A stretch of DNA of 64,000 nucleotides from Chrysoperla carnea (Eukaryota; Arthropoda; Insecta; Neuroptera; Chrysopidae): contig NC_058341.1 in the NCBI RefSeq assembly GCF_905475395.1, forward strand, positions 35,975,501 to 36,039,500, read 5' to 3'. Every line of letters begins with the position of its first letter. Positions within the stretch are counted from its first letter, which is position 1. This document shows, one piece after another, positions 1 through 12,669 of the stretch. A program made the position numbers and the translations under genes. Below the pieces are notes generated by a model, which was not told the DNA's origin, made no database searches, and saw nothing but the letters and a program-made list of their open reading frames with translations.

Positions 1-427
1 GAGGTAATTTATACATAATTGTGCTAGATTTTTAGATTGATGGCAACTAACAAAACGACTCAATTTACGTATAACAATTAAGTTTGACTATAAAATCATT
101 TCTAAAAAGTTTATTTTATGAGAACATTTATAACAATTTTATATTTATGTATTTTGTAAGATAATTATGTAAGATAAAAATTTTGGTCGAATAATGATTT
201 TATATTGTGGCCATTCAAAGGGTGCCTATGTCATATTTTTGTTCCTTTTTGAACCAGCGGTTATTTCACGATGAGTCGAAGGTCTAAGATGATATTTCAA
301 GAGATAGATTTTCATTATTATATTCCCGGTGAACAAAAATGAGTGAAGACAAAAGTGAGATATAGGCTTAGGTAATGTTAGAAAATTAACCTTAAGTAAT
401 GTTGGAAAGTCAACCCTACAAAAAATA

Positions 428-600
428 ATTTATTTAATGGTTGTGGTGGGCTGGTGTAGTATGGTATGTGCATGAAGGAGGTGCACTTGGCTTCTGAAAA
501 TAATTGGGGAGCTGATAAATGAAATTATCAGCGGAAAAGGCGGTAAAACACACATATGGTATCACAATGGTCTCTATAGCCTTAGTGTGTCTTTCGTGGA
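428..600 (+). repeat. Dispersed repeat X, copy 1
   Basis: This stretch (start tggttgtggtgggctgg, later ttatcagcggaaaaggcgg) is matched in inverse orientation at 4245-4365. Shared blocks are the ggttgtgRtgggctg segment and the tcagcggaaaggtgatatcaca-like segment, in the same order. It is therefore a dispersed element, perhaps a SINE or MITE remnant. No coding potential was seen. Confidence 0.55.
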
Positions 601-609
601 CTGCCAATA

Positions 610-627
610 TAACCTAACCTAACCTAA
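610..627 (-). repeat. Interstitial TTAGG telomere-type repeat, three units
   Basis: The plus strand reads three TAACC units plus TAA, which is TTAGG on the minus strand, the usual arthropod telomere motif. It directly follows dispersed repeat X. Three units can arise by chance or as an element tail, so it only hints at the lineage. Confidence 0.5.
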
Positions 628-1916
628 TGTTGAAAAAAATAAAAACTTGTAATTAAAAGAATTGAAATGTTAAATATTTGCATCAGTAAAACATTATTTA
701 TCAAAATACAATAGAGGGTCGAAAATTGATACACTTGATCGTCCAGTAATATTCCGGAATAATCCAGAAAACTCGGAAACGTCCTTTAATAGGAACATTT
801 TTCGCCCGCTTTTATAGTTTCTATAGAAGAAAAAGGTTTCGGTTTTGGTTGCGGTTAAAATGGATGAAAACATTTTTTTGAGGACACTCAGACAAATATT
901 TTCCACCGGCTCTACTAGCGCGGAGTTTTTCCTGAGTCAAATGTTTCGTTTCCTAAATTAAATTACGATTACCGATTACAGGCTCATTATAATATAATAT
1001 AGTTAGAACTTAATTAAAAACCGGTTTGTCAAATAAAATAATCGTTTTCGATGTCGGTTTTCATTTTTTTAATTTAAAACAAGTAATGGTTTCGGTTACG
1101 GTTACTCAAATAAAACGGTTTTATCCGATTGACAAGCATTTTTTTCATCATGAATCCCATATTAATCAAAACTAAAAATTCTAAAGTCAATTTTAATTAA
1201 AATCAACTTACAGTATTTCATAAATAAATACATTTTTCTCATTCTATGAGTACTGTAAGTAATTGAATTCAATAATAAATATAGTTTTTTCAATCGTTAA
1301 TGAAGTAATTTAATGTAAGTACAGATTTTTCATAATAATCATTAATTAAAATGTAATTTCATTAGAAGTTCATTTAATAATAGTTAATTGTATAAAAGAA
1401 ATACATGGAAAATAAAAATATATTATATCACTCACTTATTTATACTAATACTGTTAATATACGATTTATTATAGTCGAGGAGCCAATATCACAAAAATTC
1501 ATAATAACATCATAATATTCGGCAATGGAAACAGAACAAACGAATTCGCTTACAATTCGTATAGAACAAACTCATTATAAGGTCTTTTTAACCTTAATTA
1601 AGGTAAAATCCTATTGTCAAAAATTACCATCAAAATTTTTCCAAAAATCTCCAACAAGATTTTCTTACTTTCAGGAAAAACAGTGTATAATTTTTCTGTT
1701 TTTGAATTCTTTGTTTTTAAGATATCTTTAATAATATGGGAATATTTTATATCCCTATTATTAGGAGATTCTCGGGTAAGATACATATCCGGCGTTTCTG
1801 CTTCTTAGTTGCGGTTTGAAACATTTTATGAATTTGTATTATTTCAAAACTGATACTTTATCAATCATTTCTTTCGCGTCCTTTATTAGTGTAAAGTTTA
1901 TAATTAGCAAAATAAA
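628..1916. other. Intergenic, nothing recognised
   Basis: AT-rich sequence. Short reading frames near 694-906 and 1525-1808 overlap on both strands and lack splice-site context or any recognisable motif. Confidence 0.5.
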
Positions 1917-2341
1917 GAAAATATCTCAGATTTTAAAATAATTCTCCCGTGTGGTTTTTCAACGTTATCAACGGGATAATTTGGAGAAAAATAATGATTT
2001 TTAGGAAAACACACTTTGGGAAAAATCGGAGTGTAGGAAGTTAGTTGTTAAAAAAATTGAACAGGTGCCAAAAAAAGGTTTTTTGCACAAAAGAAAGAAC
2101 AGAAAAAGGATTTTGGTTAGAAAAAAAAAATAGAGGGTTGGAGCTGAAAAAAATGAAACTAGTTAAAGTCAATTACGTTCGAAGCTTTACGAGAAATCAC
2201 GGTTTTCGCAGATAATCCATTCTGGTCTCGAATTTTAGTTATTATTGTTAAAAATTGGTTTTTAGTATGTTTTTCTAAAAAAAAATTTCGTTGTAAAATA
2301 ATACAATGATGCTTATATTATAAAATCAGAGATATTTTCTC
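1917..2341. mobile_element. Possible MITE with ~24-bp terminal inverted repeats
   Basis: The left end (aaaatatctcagattttaaa near 1918) is the inverse complement, with few mismatches, of the right end (ttataaaatcagagatattt near 2317-2338). The interior is non-coding and purine-rich. No clear target-site duplication was seen. Confidence 0.45.
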
Positions 2342-4244
2342 TCGTATTTTCAGCACTATTAATAGGGTATTCCACTATTTTTGAAAAAGTACTTCAAAAT
2401 GTTGATTTTGCTAATAAAAAGCCACCATAAATTTATTTCGGAAAAATAAACACGCTTTCTTGCTAAAAACTTAAATTAAATTTTAAACCTTTTTTAAACT
2501 GTCAAAAACACGGGCATCCAATTTGATGACGTAATATGGGTATCACTATACGAAATAACACAAATAAGTTTGGCAGATATATTCATAGACATCTGATTAT
2601 AATAAATATAAATACTTATTATCCATGTATATAATATACCCAGTTGTCTACACTGAACTAACTGATTGGCTATGACTCATACCGCTAGGACATCACAGCA
2701 GGGCTTTTTACATAAAATGTAACTTTTTTCATATTTCATGATTTATTTTTGACTAACGATAATACCCTATTAAGGACGGGTGAGAATGATTGATCACTAA
2801 TCAGTTTTGAAAAATCACAGGTTGATAAAATGACGGAAAAGAAAAAAACAAGTCCAGCAGTTTACAAAGCAGCTTTAAAAGTTGGAACGCATTAAAATCA
2901 AGACCGTCTCAAATTTTACCAAACTGTTAAAATTGCTATAAAATATACTGAATTTGTTTTTTCTTTTCAATTTAAATTTAACGCAGTTTGATTTTTTAAA
3001 TTTATTTTTTTATCGCTTTATGTAATTTCCAAAGAATATATATGATTGCGTTACGATATATTCCTGCACAATGACTCTTGGTGTATTACTGTTAAGTAAG
3101 TACTTATTAGTAAGCTCACATTCCAACAACTGGAACGCATAGCATAAGTTACCTAACAATTTCTTTCTTATAGATATTCCTCTCTCATTGAATATAATAT
3201 ATTTTTTATAAATAAAACTCCTATTTTTAATTCAGTTTTATTATATATCTTAAGTTTATACCTAAAGTACACTACAAAGTATAGAAGATTGATTCACCTT
3301 GTGGTAGTTGTTATACATTTAATTCTTTCCTGTTCGACAGGATTTTGTGTATAAATAAAAGATATAATATACCTATATATAATACAAATGTATAATATAA
3401 AATATATAATTGTACAATATATCTAAATTGTATCATATTTACAAAGAATTTATTTTTATAACGTTATATATACAAATAATTCTGAAATGATTTCACGATT
3501 AAAATCCATGGCTTTTGCAGTCCAAATTTACCCATAGAAGTAGCAATAGTTATATTAGAAGCACGTCGGTATTTCTAGATAATCTGTTATCCTCTTTCAC
3601 TCTCTGGCACGCCCGTTTCGTTTTCTCCTTAACTTTTAATTGACTTCACTTTGAGCTCCCTGATTTTGGTCGGGCTGAAAACAATTATCATTTCTAATAA
3701 AAGACCCATTGCCCTTTATCACTTCAGAAACCGTCTGTTTTTATTATTGATTGTTAAGATATTTTTGAAAGAATATTTTTGTCCAGTGTATATTTTCTGT
3801 CCAAAATTTCCACATGCATATACATGTATAGCAGAGGCCATTCACATCATTATTTCAAACCTTTATTCATTTAAACTGTATCCAAATACATACAATTAAA
3901 TTTATTAAGTGGGTGAAGTCGTTTACTTCGTTTTTATCCAAGCGACGACAGTGTAATCAATTTACTGCTCCATTAATTATAATTGACCACACTGCCGCTG
4001 CCTGGAATCGTTCTCGCAACCACTGAGTCTAAGTAGTCAAACCACTTAGCTGGTTTCCTGCAGAATAATTATGAGCAGCCGAAAGACGTATTTATAAAAC
4101 AAAAAATTGATCTAGACATGGAAATGGATTTGATCCCATTTAAAAAAATGTGGTCACACAATTTTTCACTCTAACGTACGTAAAAAAAGGGCTGTGGGTC
4201 AGTTCTCTTAAACTTTCCCAACACACTCATTTATTCGTAATATA
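2342..4244. other. Intergenic, nothing recognised
   Basis: AT-rich non-coding sequence. The 82-codon plus-strand frame at 3651-3899 starts at a non-ATG codon and shows no motif, splice context or family resemblance. Confidence 0.5.
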
Positions 4245-4365
4245 ACCTATTGTGATATCACCTTTCCGCTGAAAATTTTCAGATCCTGAATTATTTTGAC
4301 AGGCTAAATACACATGTGTCCTTCATCACTACTTCAGCCCATCACAACCATTATTTAAATTGATA
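4245..4365 (-). repeat. Dispersed repeat X, copy 2 (inverted)
   Basis: Read on the minus strand it starts with ataatggttgtgatgggctg and contains tcagcggaaaggtgatatca, matching the copy at 428-600. Confidence 0.5.
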
Positions 4366-4439
4366 TAGTGTTCTGACAGCAAGAATCGAACCCACTTCCG
4401 GATGCATACTGCGTAGAACCCATATAGAGTTGAAATTCA

Positions 4440-4740
4440 ATATAAATATTATTTACTAGAACGATACCCACCCGCTTCAATGGGTTTAAAAGTAAAAATT
4501 GATAAAGATTGCTCTCGCTTATCCCCTTTCTATAACACTCGAAATAATGGTAAGGATTGTTTTACACAGGTAAACAAATCTTTATAAATTATATCTCATG
4601 TGTTATTTTGAAGTATGAGCTATATTGCTGTACAGTTTCATTAAAAAACCATTCGCTAGTTTTAGCGTGAAAGCTTAACAAACAAACAAACAAGCAAACA
4701 AACAACCACACTTACTTTCGCATTTATAATATATAAAGAT
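4440..4740 (+). mobile_element. 3' tail of a retroelement (RTE/CR1-like), fragment
   Basis: The segment begins acgatacccacccgcttcaa and ends with ttttagcgtgaaagcttaac, an (AAAC)n run at about 4677-4706, then ctttcgcatttataatat. From general knowledge, this order (a constant 3' segment, an AAAC run, then cgcatttataatat) is typical of non-LTR retrotransposon 3' ends in many insects. No reverse transcriptase reading frame precedes it, so it is a 5'-truncated copy. The family assignment is from memory. Confidence 0.6.
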
Positions 4741-5310
4741 TATTTTTTAAGAAGCTTCCACCAATAAGTGATATTTGACGATTATTATCGTAGATTGTGA
4801 TGAAACCAATGAGATATTTAACGGTAATGGTAACGAAAAGATCAATTTATTGAAAACAAAACATTTCTATAATAATTATATAAAGCTGTATTCTTATAAT
4901 TTTTTTTGTAGTTATTTGATGTTTATCAACAAAAAATGCCACTGCTTTTTATATATCTCACATGATCTCGATTTGTATTCAATGATCTTTACTTTATGCA
5001 ACTGTAGTTTTTAAAACAACTTTGGTTCTTGACACCTATTAATATTTGTATCGCTAGAGATCGCAATATTCTTTCAAATAACGTTTTTATTGTATGTACA
5101 CTACATGCATTATGTATCAATTCTCTATACTTTATCTATATGAGGAAATGATAGAAATTTCCTTAATGGTATAGGAAAAATTTATTTTAAATTATATTCT
5201 GAATACAAAATTTTTTAGTTCTAGGTCACGAAAAAGTTAGGGATAACAAAAATTCAAATATAACTAAACAATTTTTCTAATGAAATCTATTTTACATTAG
5301 ACATAATATA

Positions 5311-5730
5311 AAAACAAGTGAAAACAAACAATTCGTTCGCTGAGTTAATTGTTAAAATACCATGCAAAGCGATGTTGATTACTCTATCACATTACACATA
5401 AATACATGTCAGACATACATAACTAATATAACTGATATTCCCATATAATACATACTATACAATTTACGCCTCATTTGCGCCCTCACTCAAAAGTTTTGTT
5501 TTTTATAAGGAACATTTTTTACATTTAAACTTTTGTTCTATCTCTAACGGTTTACAAGATGGGTTCTACGGATCCAAGACCCAATTGACGTGTTGCTCAT
5601 TTACGAACTCGACCTCACTTTTTACGTCCTGAGTACGCTGTTTAATTTCAATTCAAGTCCATCTTGATATCTCTTTTCGTTTTTTAGTTATCGTGTTGAC
5701 AGACAGACGGACAGAAGATCTTTCCAACTT
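5311..5730 (+). repeat. Dispersed repeat Y, copy A
   Basis: This is a member of the most frequent repeat in the window (copies A-E). It starts acaagtgaaaacaaacaatt. Constant blocks follow: ctatctctaacggtttacaa, gacctcactttttacgtcct and tgagttatcgtgttgacaga, then a run of gacggac. This copy lacks the distal part seen in copies B and C. Confidence 0.75.
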
Positions 5731-7355
5731 TGACAATTCCATTCTTTTTGAATGTTTATCCGATAAAATAAATTTTCTTTTTAATTTTCTAAACTAGTCC
5801 ACAAAAAAATACCCTCTCGGATAGTACATGTTAATTTATTTATTATTATTTTCTTCCTTACGTTTTTCTCGAAATCTCTTTTTTTAGCTAGGGCCCAATA
5901 ATCTAAAAAAATTTAATTACTAAGCCAAAAAGCAACATTTTTGTACCAATTAAAGTAAAGTTAAAAATTTGTAAAATTTTGAAGCAGCCTTGTGCAAAAA
6001 TCTTTCATTGTGTAAAGTTTCCAATAACATAAGATTTGTAAATGCATTTTCGAAATCTATGTTTTTTCAAAACTCTAACACTTAAGGTAAGGGAAAGAGG
6101 CTAGATAGAAAAACATTTTTATTCTAAAAAAAGTTAAAATTCAAAAATTTTAGAACTTTTTACTAAACTAGACCAAGAATGTCTGGTCTTGAAGAATGGG
6201 CAATCCTAATTTTAAAACGCGCATAGCATAGAAAAATTGGGCATTTTTAAATTAGTCTGCGTTCTATTAAACCTAATAAATCTACCTGATAGTAGGTTTA
6301 TACTGTATTTGCACTTAAAAAAATTTTCGTTAAACACGTGAATAGAGTGTATTCACAATAAAGGAAAATGAAAAGTGTGATTGAAAAAGATTTTATATGA
6401 AAAGACTTTTCTATTTTAATCTGTTCGAAATAAATCATTTTCATATTAGTTTTTCACTGAAGTTGATATTTTTGTCATATGTGTGAAGAATTATTTATAG
6501 GTATAACATATTGTTACATTTTTTATCATAGAAATTTTATTAAGTAAAAAGAATCTACTATCAATTTTTCTATTCATAGCCATATGAATAGAAAATTCTT
6601 TTCATAAATTAATGTGAAAAATTTTTCTACTTATTATAGAAGAAAAAAAGGAAATGAAACCGGTCGCTTTTCACTAAAAGTGGTTTTCGTGATATATTTA
6701 AAATCGTGATATATTTAAAAATTAATAAAATTTCAACAATAACAACCATAACAATTGTGGGCACAAGGACATTTTTAATAAATGTATTTATGGAAATTGC
6801 ATACAAGTATCAAAAATGAATATACATATATTATCAAATACATATTACACTAATAATAATATTTTCTTCATTGACTAAATGCTAAATGTTTACAAGAGAC
6901 TTTGATGCAATTTACAAATGCCGACATAAACATTCTTAAACGATCCAATAAGTACGCACTCTGATAATTAGATTAAAATTATGCCTTCCAGCGTAAATAT
7001 GTTTGTGTGTACTTACACACACAGATTACAGTATTTAAAATATTTTATAGTAAATACATTTACAAGATGAGTTAAGAGCTATTGGTTTAAAAAACAGATT
7101 TCTTATTTTTCATTTAACACATTAAATGTCAACGTACTCTTTAACCGACTACGATGAAGCCAAAAGAAAGGTTAAGATTTTGGTGAATATGTGTCTGGGT
7201 ATGTATATGTGTTCGTATGTTTATCTGTTCCCTCATTACTTCTCAACTTCGTCTATCCTAATCGTCCGCTTACTTGTATCTTGATCGTCCAGAAAGGCTA
7301 TGGACGTCACATTAAGCATATGCATCTAGATTCATAAATTCATGAACTAATCAAA
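5731..7355. other. Intergenic, nothing recognised
   Basis: Non-coding AT-rich sequence between two same-orientation copies of repeat Y (A and B). No exon, RNA gene or clear element was recognised. Confidence 0.5.
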
Positions 7356-7914
7356 AACAAGTGAAAAGAAACAATTGACTGAGTTAATTGTTGAAATACC
7401 ATGCATAGTCAGTGTTGATTTCTTTATCACATAACACATACAAACATGTGACACATACATAACTGATAATCAAGTATAGTACATATTATAAAATTTCCGC
7501 CTAATTGGCGCCCTCACGGGTAAACAGTGATGTTTACGAAAAAATGTTTCAAACAAAAGTTGTTTAATTTTTGATAAGGAACATTTTTTACATTTAAACT
7601 TTTGTTCTATCTCTAACGGTTTACAAGATGGGTCCTACGGACCCAAGTCCCAATTGACCTATGATGCTCATTTACGAACTTGACCTCACTTTTTACGTCC
7701 TGAGTACGCTGTAAAAATTTCAGCTCGATATCTTTTTTCGTTTTTGAGTTATCGTGTCCACAGACGGACGGACGAACAACTGGAAATGGACTAATTAGGT
7801 GATTTTATGAACACGTATGACAAAATTTTTTTCCTAGCATCATTATTTTTAAGCGTTACAAACTTGGGACTAAACTTAATATACTATGTATATTTCATAT
7901 ATGCATGGTATAAT
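7356..7914 (+). repeat. Dispersed repeat Y, copy B (longest)
   Basis: Nearly full version of repeat Y, from acaagtgaaaagaaacaatt to atatttcatatatgcatggt. It carries the constant blocks plus a distal part (ggactaattaggtgatttta ... aacttgggactaaacttaat). No reading frame spans it, so it is probably a non-autonomous element. Confidence 0.75.
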
Positions 7915-9299
7915 GATGCAATGTTGAGTAACAAATGAAAGGGCTTAGTTAATTAGAAAGAGCTTAGCAAACTTCAAAAATATATACATTGTTATACTTC
8001 ATCACGAAAGTATAGTCCCAAAATAATTTAGATAAAAATAAAGTTCAAAAACTAAAATCCGAATACTGAAAAATCACGCTCTAAAAAGTATGAAACTACA
8101 AATAAATTCATTCAGTTATTTTGGTCGGGGGATCGTTCTGTGGAACAATTTTAATCTTAAAGGTTTCCCGACCTCTTTTCAGTAGTCGCGTTTTAGTTTT
8201 TGAATTTAATAGGATTTATAACACTTATAAATTAGATGAGTATTTTCCAGAATTTAGAATATTAAAACACTCACTTTTATATTGAACTTCGAATCTTGCT
8301 TGGAAGTATTACGGGGTCATTAAAACTGAGTATCTTCCTTTACTCCTTGTGTACATAAGAAATTCTTCGTACATCTAAGAGGGAAGAAAGTAAATCTAGC
8401 ACTTTTTACCTGTAGTTTTGTTTATGCAAATATATATGTGCCCGTGAGATAAGAACTATCGAACCATCTTTTATTACCGCACGCATTTTCAACCAATCAA
8501 ATTAGCAAATTAGCCAAATTTTTGTCAAAATCTAAACTAATAACAATCTACTTTTACAATTTAATTTAGTAACTTTTTTAATATTCTAGTTTTTTTAATA
8601 ACTCACAACAAATTTTAAATTATACTTACCTTTTATTTTCATATTTTAGAGGCGTGTGTAAAGTTTTGAACGATACACGTGTGATAACGCATTATAAACG
8701 TACTTCTGCGATTGCCCAACTCGTGTTATGCACACGTTTTTCTTAGCCCACTTGTATTGTAAATAACTATTATAACACTCTTACTTCTTGTTTCTAATTT
8801 ATACATGGATGCTTCAATAAATGGTATCCCAAAAAAGTGGATTTACTAAAGAAGTTCACTTTCTTTCTACAATTCATGTTTTTATATAATAAGAAATGTA
8901 ATTCTTCAGTCATTGTAAACAGAGCACCGCAAGCTTTTTCAAATAATCGTAGAACTGACAAAAGTAAAAATTATTTTTCAACATTAAAAAATGCAAAATT
9001 TATTTGCCGCCCTGAAATATATATGTGATAATGTAATAGCCAAGATAAAATCAAAACAACCATCATCAACAATATATCAATTTATATTGATATACTGCAT
9101 ACACTCTGTTGCATGAAAAATCCGACGTTTATACGCAAACGTTAGTAAATAATCCTCTTTTGGTGAATAAATTCATCATTTAACGATCCATCACATAAAA
9201 GAAGTTTTCAAATCATATTACAAAACAAAAATACGCCTTTTTACCCGACTGAGCAACGCAAAGGAGTGGTAATGTGTTTATCAGTCTACGTATGTTTCT
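7915..9299. other. Intergenic, nothing recognised
   Basis: No supportable gene. The 63-codon plus-strand frame at 8837-9028 starts at a non-ATG codon and has no recognisable features. Confidence 0.5.
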
Positions 9300-9690
9300 A
9301 TGTGGCACACTAGAGGCCAAACGCGTCAAAATCTGCCGATTTTGATGATTCTTCCGTCAACCGATTTTTCTGTACCTTGAGAGTACTACTGAAGATATGA
9401 AAATAATGCAAATTCAATAAGGCGACCACCAGACGCCATGTGAAAATGTGTGATCCAATGTGCCACACTAGAGACCAAACGCGTTCGCCGATTTTGATGA
9501 TTTTTACTTTAATCGATTTTTTTCTAATCTTGCGAGTGCTACTGAATATATGGCAGTAATGAAAAATCAATATGGCGATCACCAGATGCCATATTGTGAA
9601 AAATTATGTATGTTTGATTTGTCTTAACCTTGCGAGTACTATTAAAGATATGGTAATTCAATATTGCGACCACCAGACGCCATATTGAGA
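9300..9690 (+). repeat. Imperfect tandem repeat, three units
   Basis: Three diverged units carry ccgattttgatgatt (first two), a ccttgcgagtactactgaa-like block, and gcgaccaccagacgccatat. The first two units begin with a shared tgtggcacactaga-like and ccaaacgcg block; the third is shortened. A 90-codon minus-strand frame across units one and two is a by-product of the duplication. Confidence 0.65.
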
Positions 9691-10801
9691 AAATGAAAAA
9701 GTAAAAGTCAGCGAACTAGGTCAAGTAGGGTATCATGGAATAGCTATTAACGAGGTAAATCGATTAACTTAATAATTAGTAAAATCGGTTCATGCACCGT
9801 TTGGTCTCTACAGCGCTTCAAATGACCAAAAATACATACATAGTCTGAAAATGAAAGTAGACAAACTATGATAAGTAAAATACCCATGTTTGAAAAACTA
9901 CCGGAATTAATGGAAGTACAGTAATTATTATGATAGTAATAATTAGCAGGTCAGTGATTCATAAATTTTCTAGGCCCACAAATTGTGTGGTTCAATTTAA
10001 CCTGCAAGCTTATTCGATCTTTTTTTTTTTTGTTTAGATTGTATATTTCATTAATAAAAAAAATTGAAATTTACATGAAAAATTATCAAAGTGCCGTAAA
10101 TATAAAATCTTATAGCTGCGTAATAATTATTATGTTTAAGAATAAATTACGCCTAAGGTACTTAAATTGATCACGTGACTGGTTTAATACACCCAAATCA
10201 ATTATTTAAAATAAATATTCAAATAAAAATAATAAATATAAAAAAAAATCAACTTCATTTGAAAAAGAAATTTTAAGAAAGTCAAATAGCTTCTGAAACC
10301 TTTTGGTTGTTACAAACTTATTCCCCATTACTTTTTAATTGCTGTTTTACACTTACGGCAGCCAAAAAATTCCCATTTTCTTAATTTCCACAATCGAGTA
10401 GCAAGGAAGTCTCCTTCTTTTCTTTATTATCAACTTAAGGTAGTCCGACGGTAAATGATAGTTCAAAGTCTCTTGATCACAAAATTGTGAATTATTTCAT
10501 TTTGAAATGGTGACTTTTAACACAGTTCCTTATGGAAGAACTCACAATAATGTTAATTGTACAAAACTTAATCGGTGATTGATCTTCAAAAAAGTTGTCA
10601 TCATGAATTTATCACAGATTCTGCTTATGCAAAAAGACATTACCTTACGGCGTTTTCCAAAAAGAAAACATAAAAAACTATCCAAGTTGCCTAGTTGACT
10701 TATTGACTAGTCATGTGACGGCCGAACCACTTTAATCTTTATTATCAATCCTCAATAAAAGTAAAAGAAAAAAAGTAATTAATTTTTGTTTAAAAATTTC
10801 A
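9691..10801. other. Intergenic, 3' flank of the HAD phosphatase gene
   Basis: No gene or clear repeat was recognised. The plus-strand frame at 9985-10170 is low-complexity. Confidence 0.5.
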
Positions 10802-10807
10802 TTTATT
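10802..10807 (-). promoter_or_regulatory. Polyadenylation signal of the HAD phosphatase gene
   Basis: AATAAA on the minus strand, about 38 bases beyond the TGA stop at 10845-10847. Position and sequence fit the 3' end of the gene. Confidence 0.5.
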
Positions 10808-10844
10808 CTCTTTTAGGTTTCGCCACTTCATTAAATTGAAATAA

Positions 10845-12669
10845 TCAAGGTTCGAATGAGGGCAAGCCGAACATTTCGGGTTCAAAATATAGCATAGACG
10901 GTAACACTTTAGTTGCCATAAATGTATCATCCTCTGGTAAACTTGGATCAGGTATCATTACAACTTGCATTCCAGCTCGTCTACCGCCTAAAACACCCAA
11001 ATAAGCATCTTCAAAGACCAAACATTTATACGGACGTGGATGTTCTTCAAATTTAGAAGCTGCAACTAGAAAAACATCTGGCTCGGGTTTTGAATATTTA
11101 ACTTCTGGATTTTTTGCGGCTGTCGTAATATGATGAAACAAACTGAATAAACTCCTATGATTCGTTGATTTCAGCATAACAGATTCCATATCTGATGATG
11201 TAGCGACGCAGATTGGAATGTCATGCATATAAAAGTGTTTAACTAACCTAATGAAGAAAAAATGAAACATAAATAATACTAGCTTAGAGACAGACCTTTC
11301 CAATTTTGTTCAATGGCACACCTTTTATATCGATAAGCCAACCGGTAATACCTACCCAACACGAAATTACTCCACCAAAAGAATTTACTTTTTTTATTTT
11401 TGGATTTAAAAAAAAGTTGATCAAAGGGCTTACGTGTAGGGCCCCATATAGATTCGCGAGGACTGAAAAAAAAGGAAAAGTGAAACGAAGTAGGAAAATT
11501 TTTGGACAAAGGGCTTCCGTTGGGTGCCCCTGATAGATTTTCGAAGACTAAAACTATTGTAAATTCTGTTTCAAGAATTGCTTGTGCAGAATTCCCAAAT
11601 TCGAATAAAAAGCGATAGAAGGTACCTGAAAAAGCGAAAGGCTTCAACTTGATATACGTCTAACCTGTTTTTGTGTATTCAAGGCATATTTAGTCTTAAG
11701 ATTTTTAACAGCAAACAACCTATCATAGCGATTTAAGTCAAGATACCCTATTATAGCAATTTATTAATATCGAAATAACGAAATAATTAGGAATTTGCTC
11801 GATTTTTGCCGAATCATGTTTATTATCAAAATTTCGAACTTACCCCTAGAAACTTGTTGAATATTATGAGACACAGTATAAAATAATGTGATCAATGATA
11901 TTTTGATATTTTGATTCGCAAAGTCATTGCAATCTATAATTTCGTGTAAAGCAAGTTTCCTTTATCGACATATACTGATACAAGAAGTCCAGCGCTGAAT
12001 TAAAATGTGGTAGGCCATGAACGATTGAAATAATTTGTTAAACATCGAAAAATTAAAGCTGCTGGTGTTGAAAATAATCTCTGAAGATAAATAATTAATC
12101 GATCACAGTGAGGCTGCGCTAATTAATTAATTATGGTTTTTTGGAACCGGTAGGTAAAAATGATGATAAAAATCATTTTCAGGGCGTTAAAACGTCATTG
12201 AATCGACACCAGTTTAGTTAACACTAACGCAATATATTGCGTGATATAAACTAAATAATATAAATTAGAAATCAAAAATTTTTTGACAGAAGGTTTGCAA
12301 CACCAAGGACTGTCTTTAAATTTCAAGTCATTCAACAAATTATTTCGATTGAATATTAAATTCTTGGATTAACCTTTCGGCACCTGGTTTTAATTTACAC
12401 TCTGATAAATAATGTCTTGCTACCAGATCTACTGCTGCTATAAATTCAATTGTATCACAATTTAATTCACATTGCTTGATAACTATATTTGCAGTGTTCA
12501 CCATAGTTTGACCGGCTGTAAAATGTCGAATATTAGCAGGGTACTCTTTTTCGTATGTTTTTGTGACTATATCTGACATTATTTTATGAATTATATCTTC
12601 CGTATCGACCAACGTACCATCCAAATCAAAAATAACATGCGTTACCGGTGAATAACGAATTGTTGTCAT
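10845..12669 (-). CDS. HAD-superfamily phosphatase, pseudouridine-5'-phosphatase-like (HDHD1/Gs1-like)
   Basis: A two-exon gene: exon 1 at 12669-12374 and exon 2 at 11247-10845. The 1126-bp phase-2 intron has donor GAAAG|GTTAAT and acceptor TCATTAG|G, and the join gives 232 residues, close to the roughly 230 usual for this family. HAD motifs are in order: motif I FDLDGTLVDTE with nucleophile Asp15 and acid/base Asp17; motif II ATSS (Thr115, Ser116); motif III Lys152 in SKPEPDVF; motif IV Glu178-Asp179 in VFED. The C-terminal MQVVMIPDP and GLP blocks also match the family as I remember it. Members dephosphorylate pseudouridine 5'-phosphate in the cytosol. The loop after motif IV reads EDAYLGV where relatives usually have EDSPNGV. 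Met1 of MTTIRY was chosen because the upstream in-frame Met would add a Lys-rich AT-driven extension. Other HAD phosphatases remain possible. Confidence 0.88.
11400..11562. repeat. Tandem duplication inside the phosphatase intron
   Basis: Two imperfect ~90-bp copies, near 11406-11470 and 11497-11560. They share caaagggcttNcgt, a gccccN(4-5)agatt segment and gaNgactNaaa. The overlapping 122-codon minus-strand frame starts within the intron and is not supported. Confidence 0.5.

Noticed and set aside
9310-9582. 90-codon minus-strand frame with repeated peptide blocks
   Set aside because: The peptide repeats reflect the DNA tandem repeat; no family resemblance.
11279-11647. 122-codon minus-strand frame between the phosphatase exons
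   Set aside because: It lies in the intron over a local tandem duplication and interrupts a family match that is complete without it.
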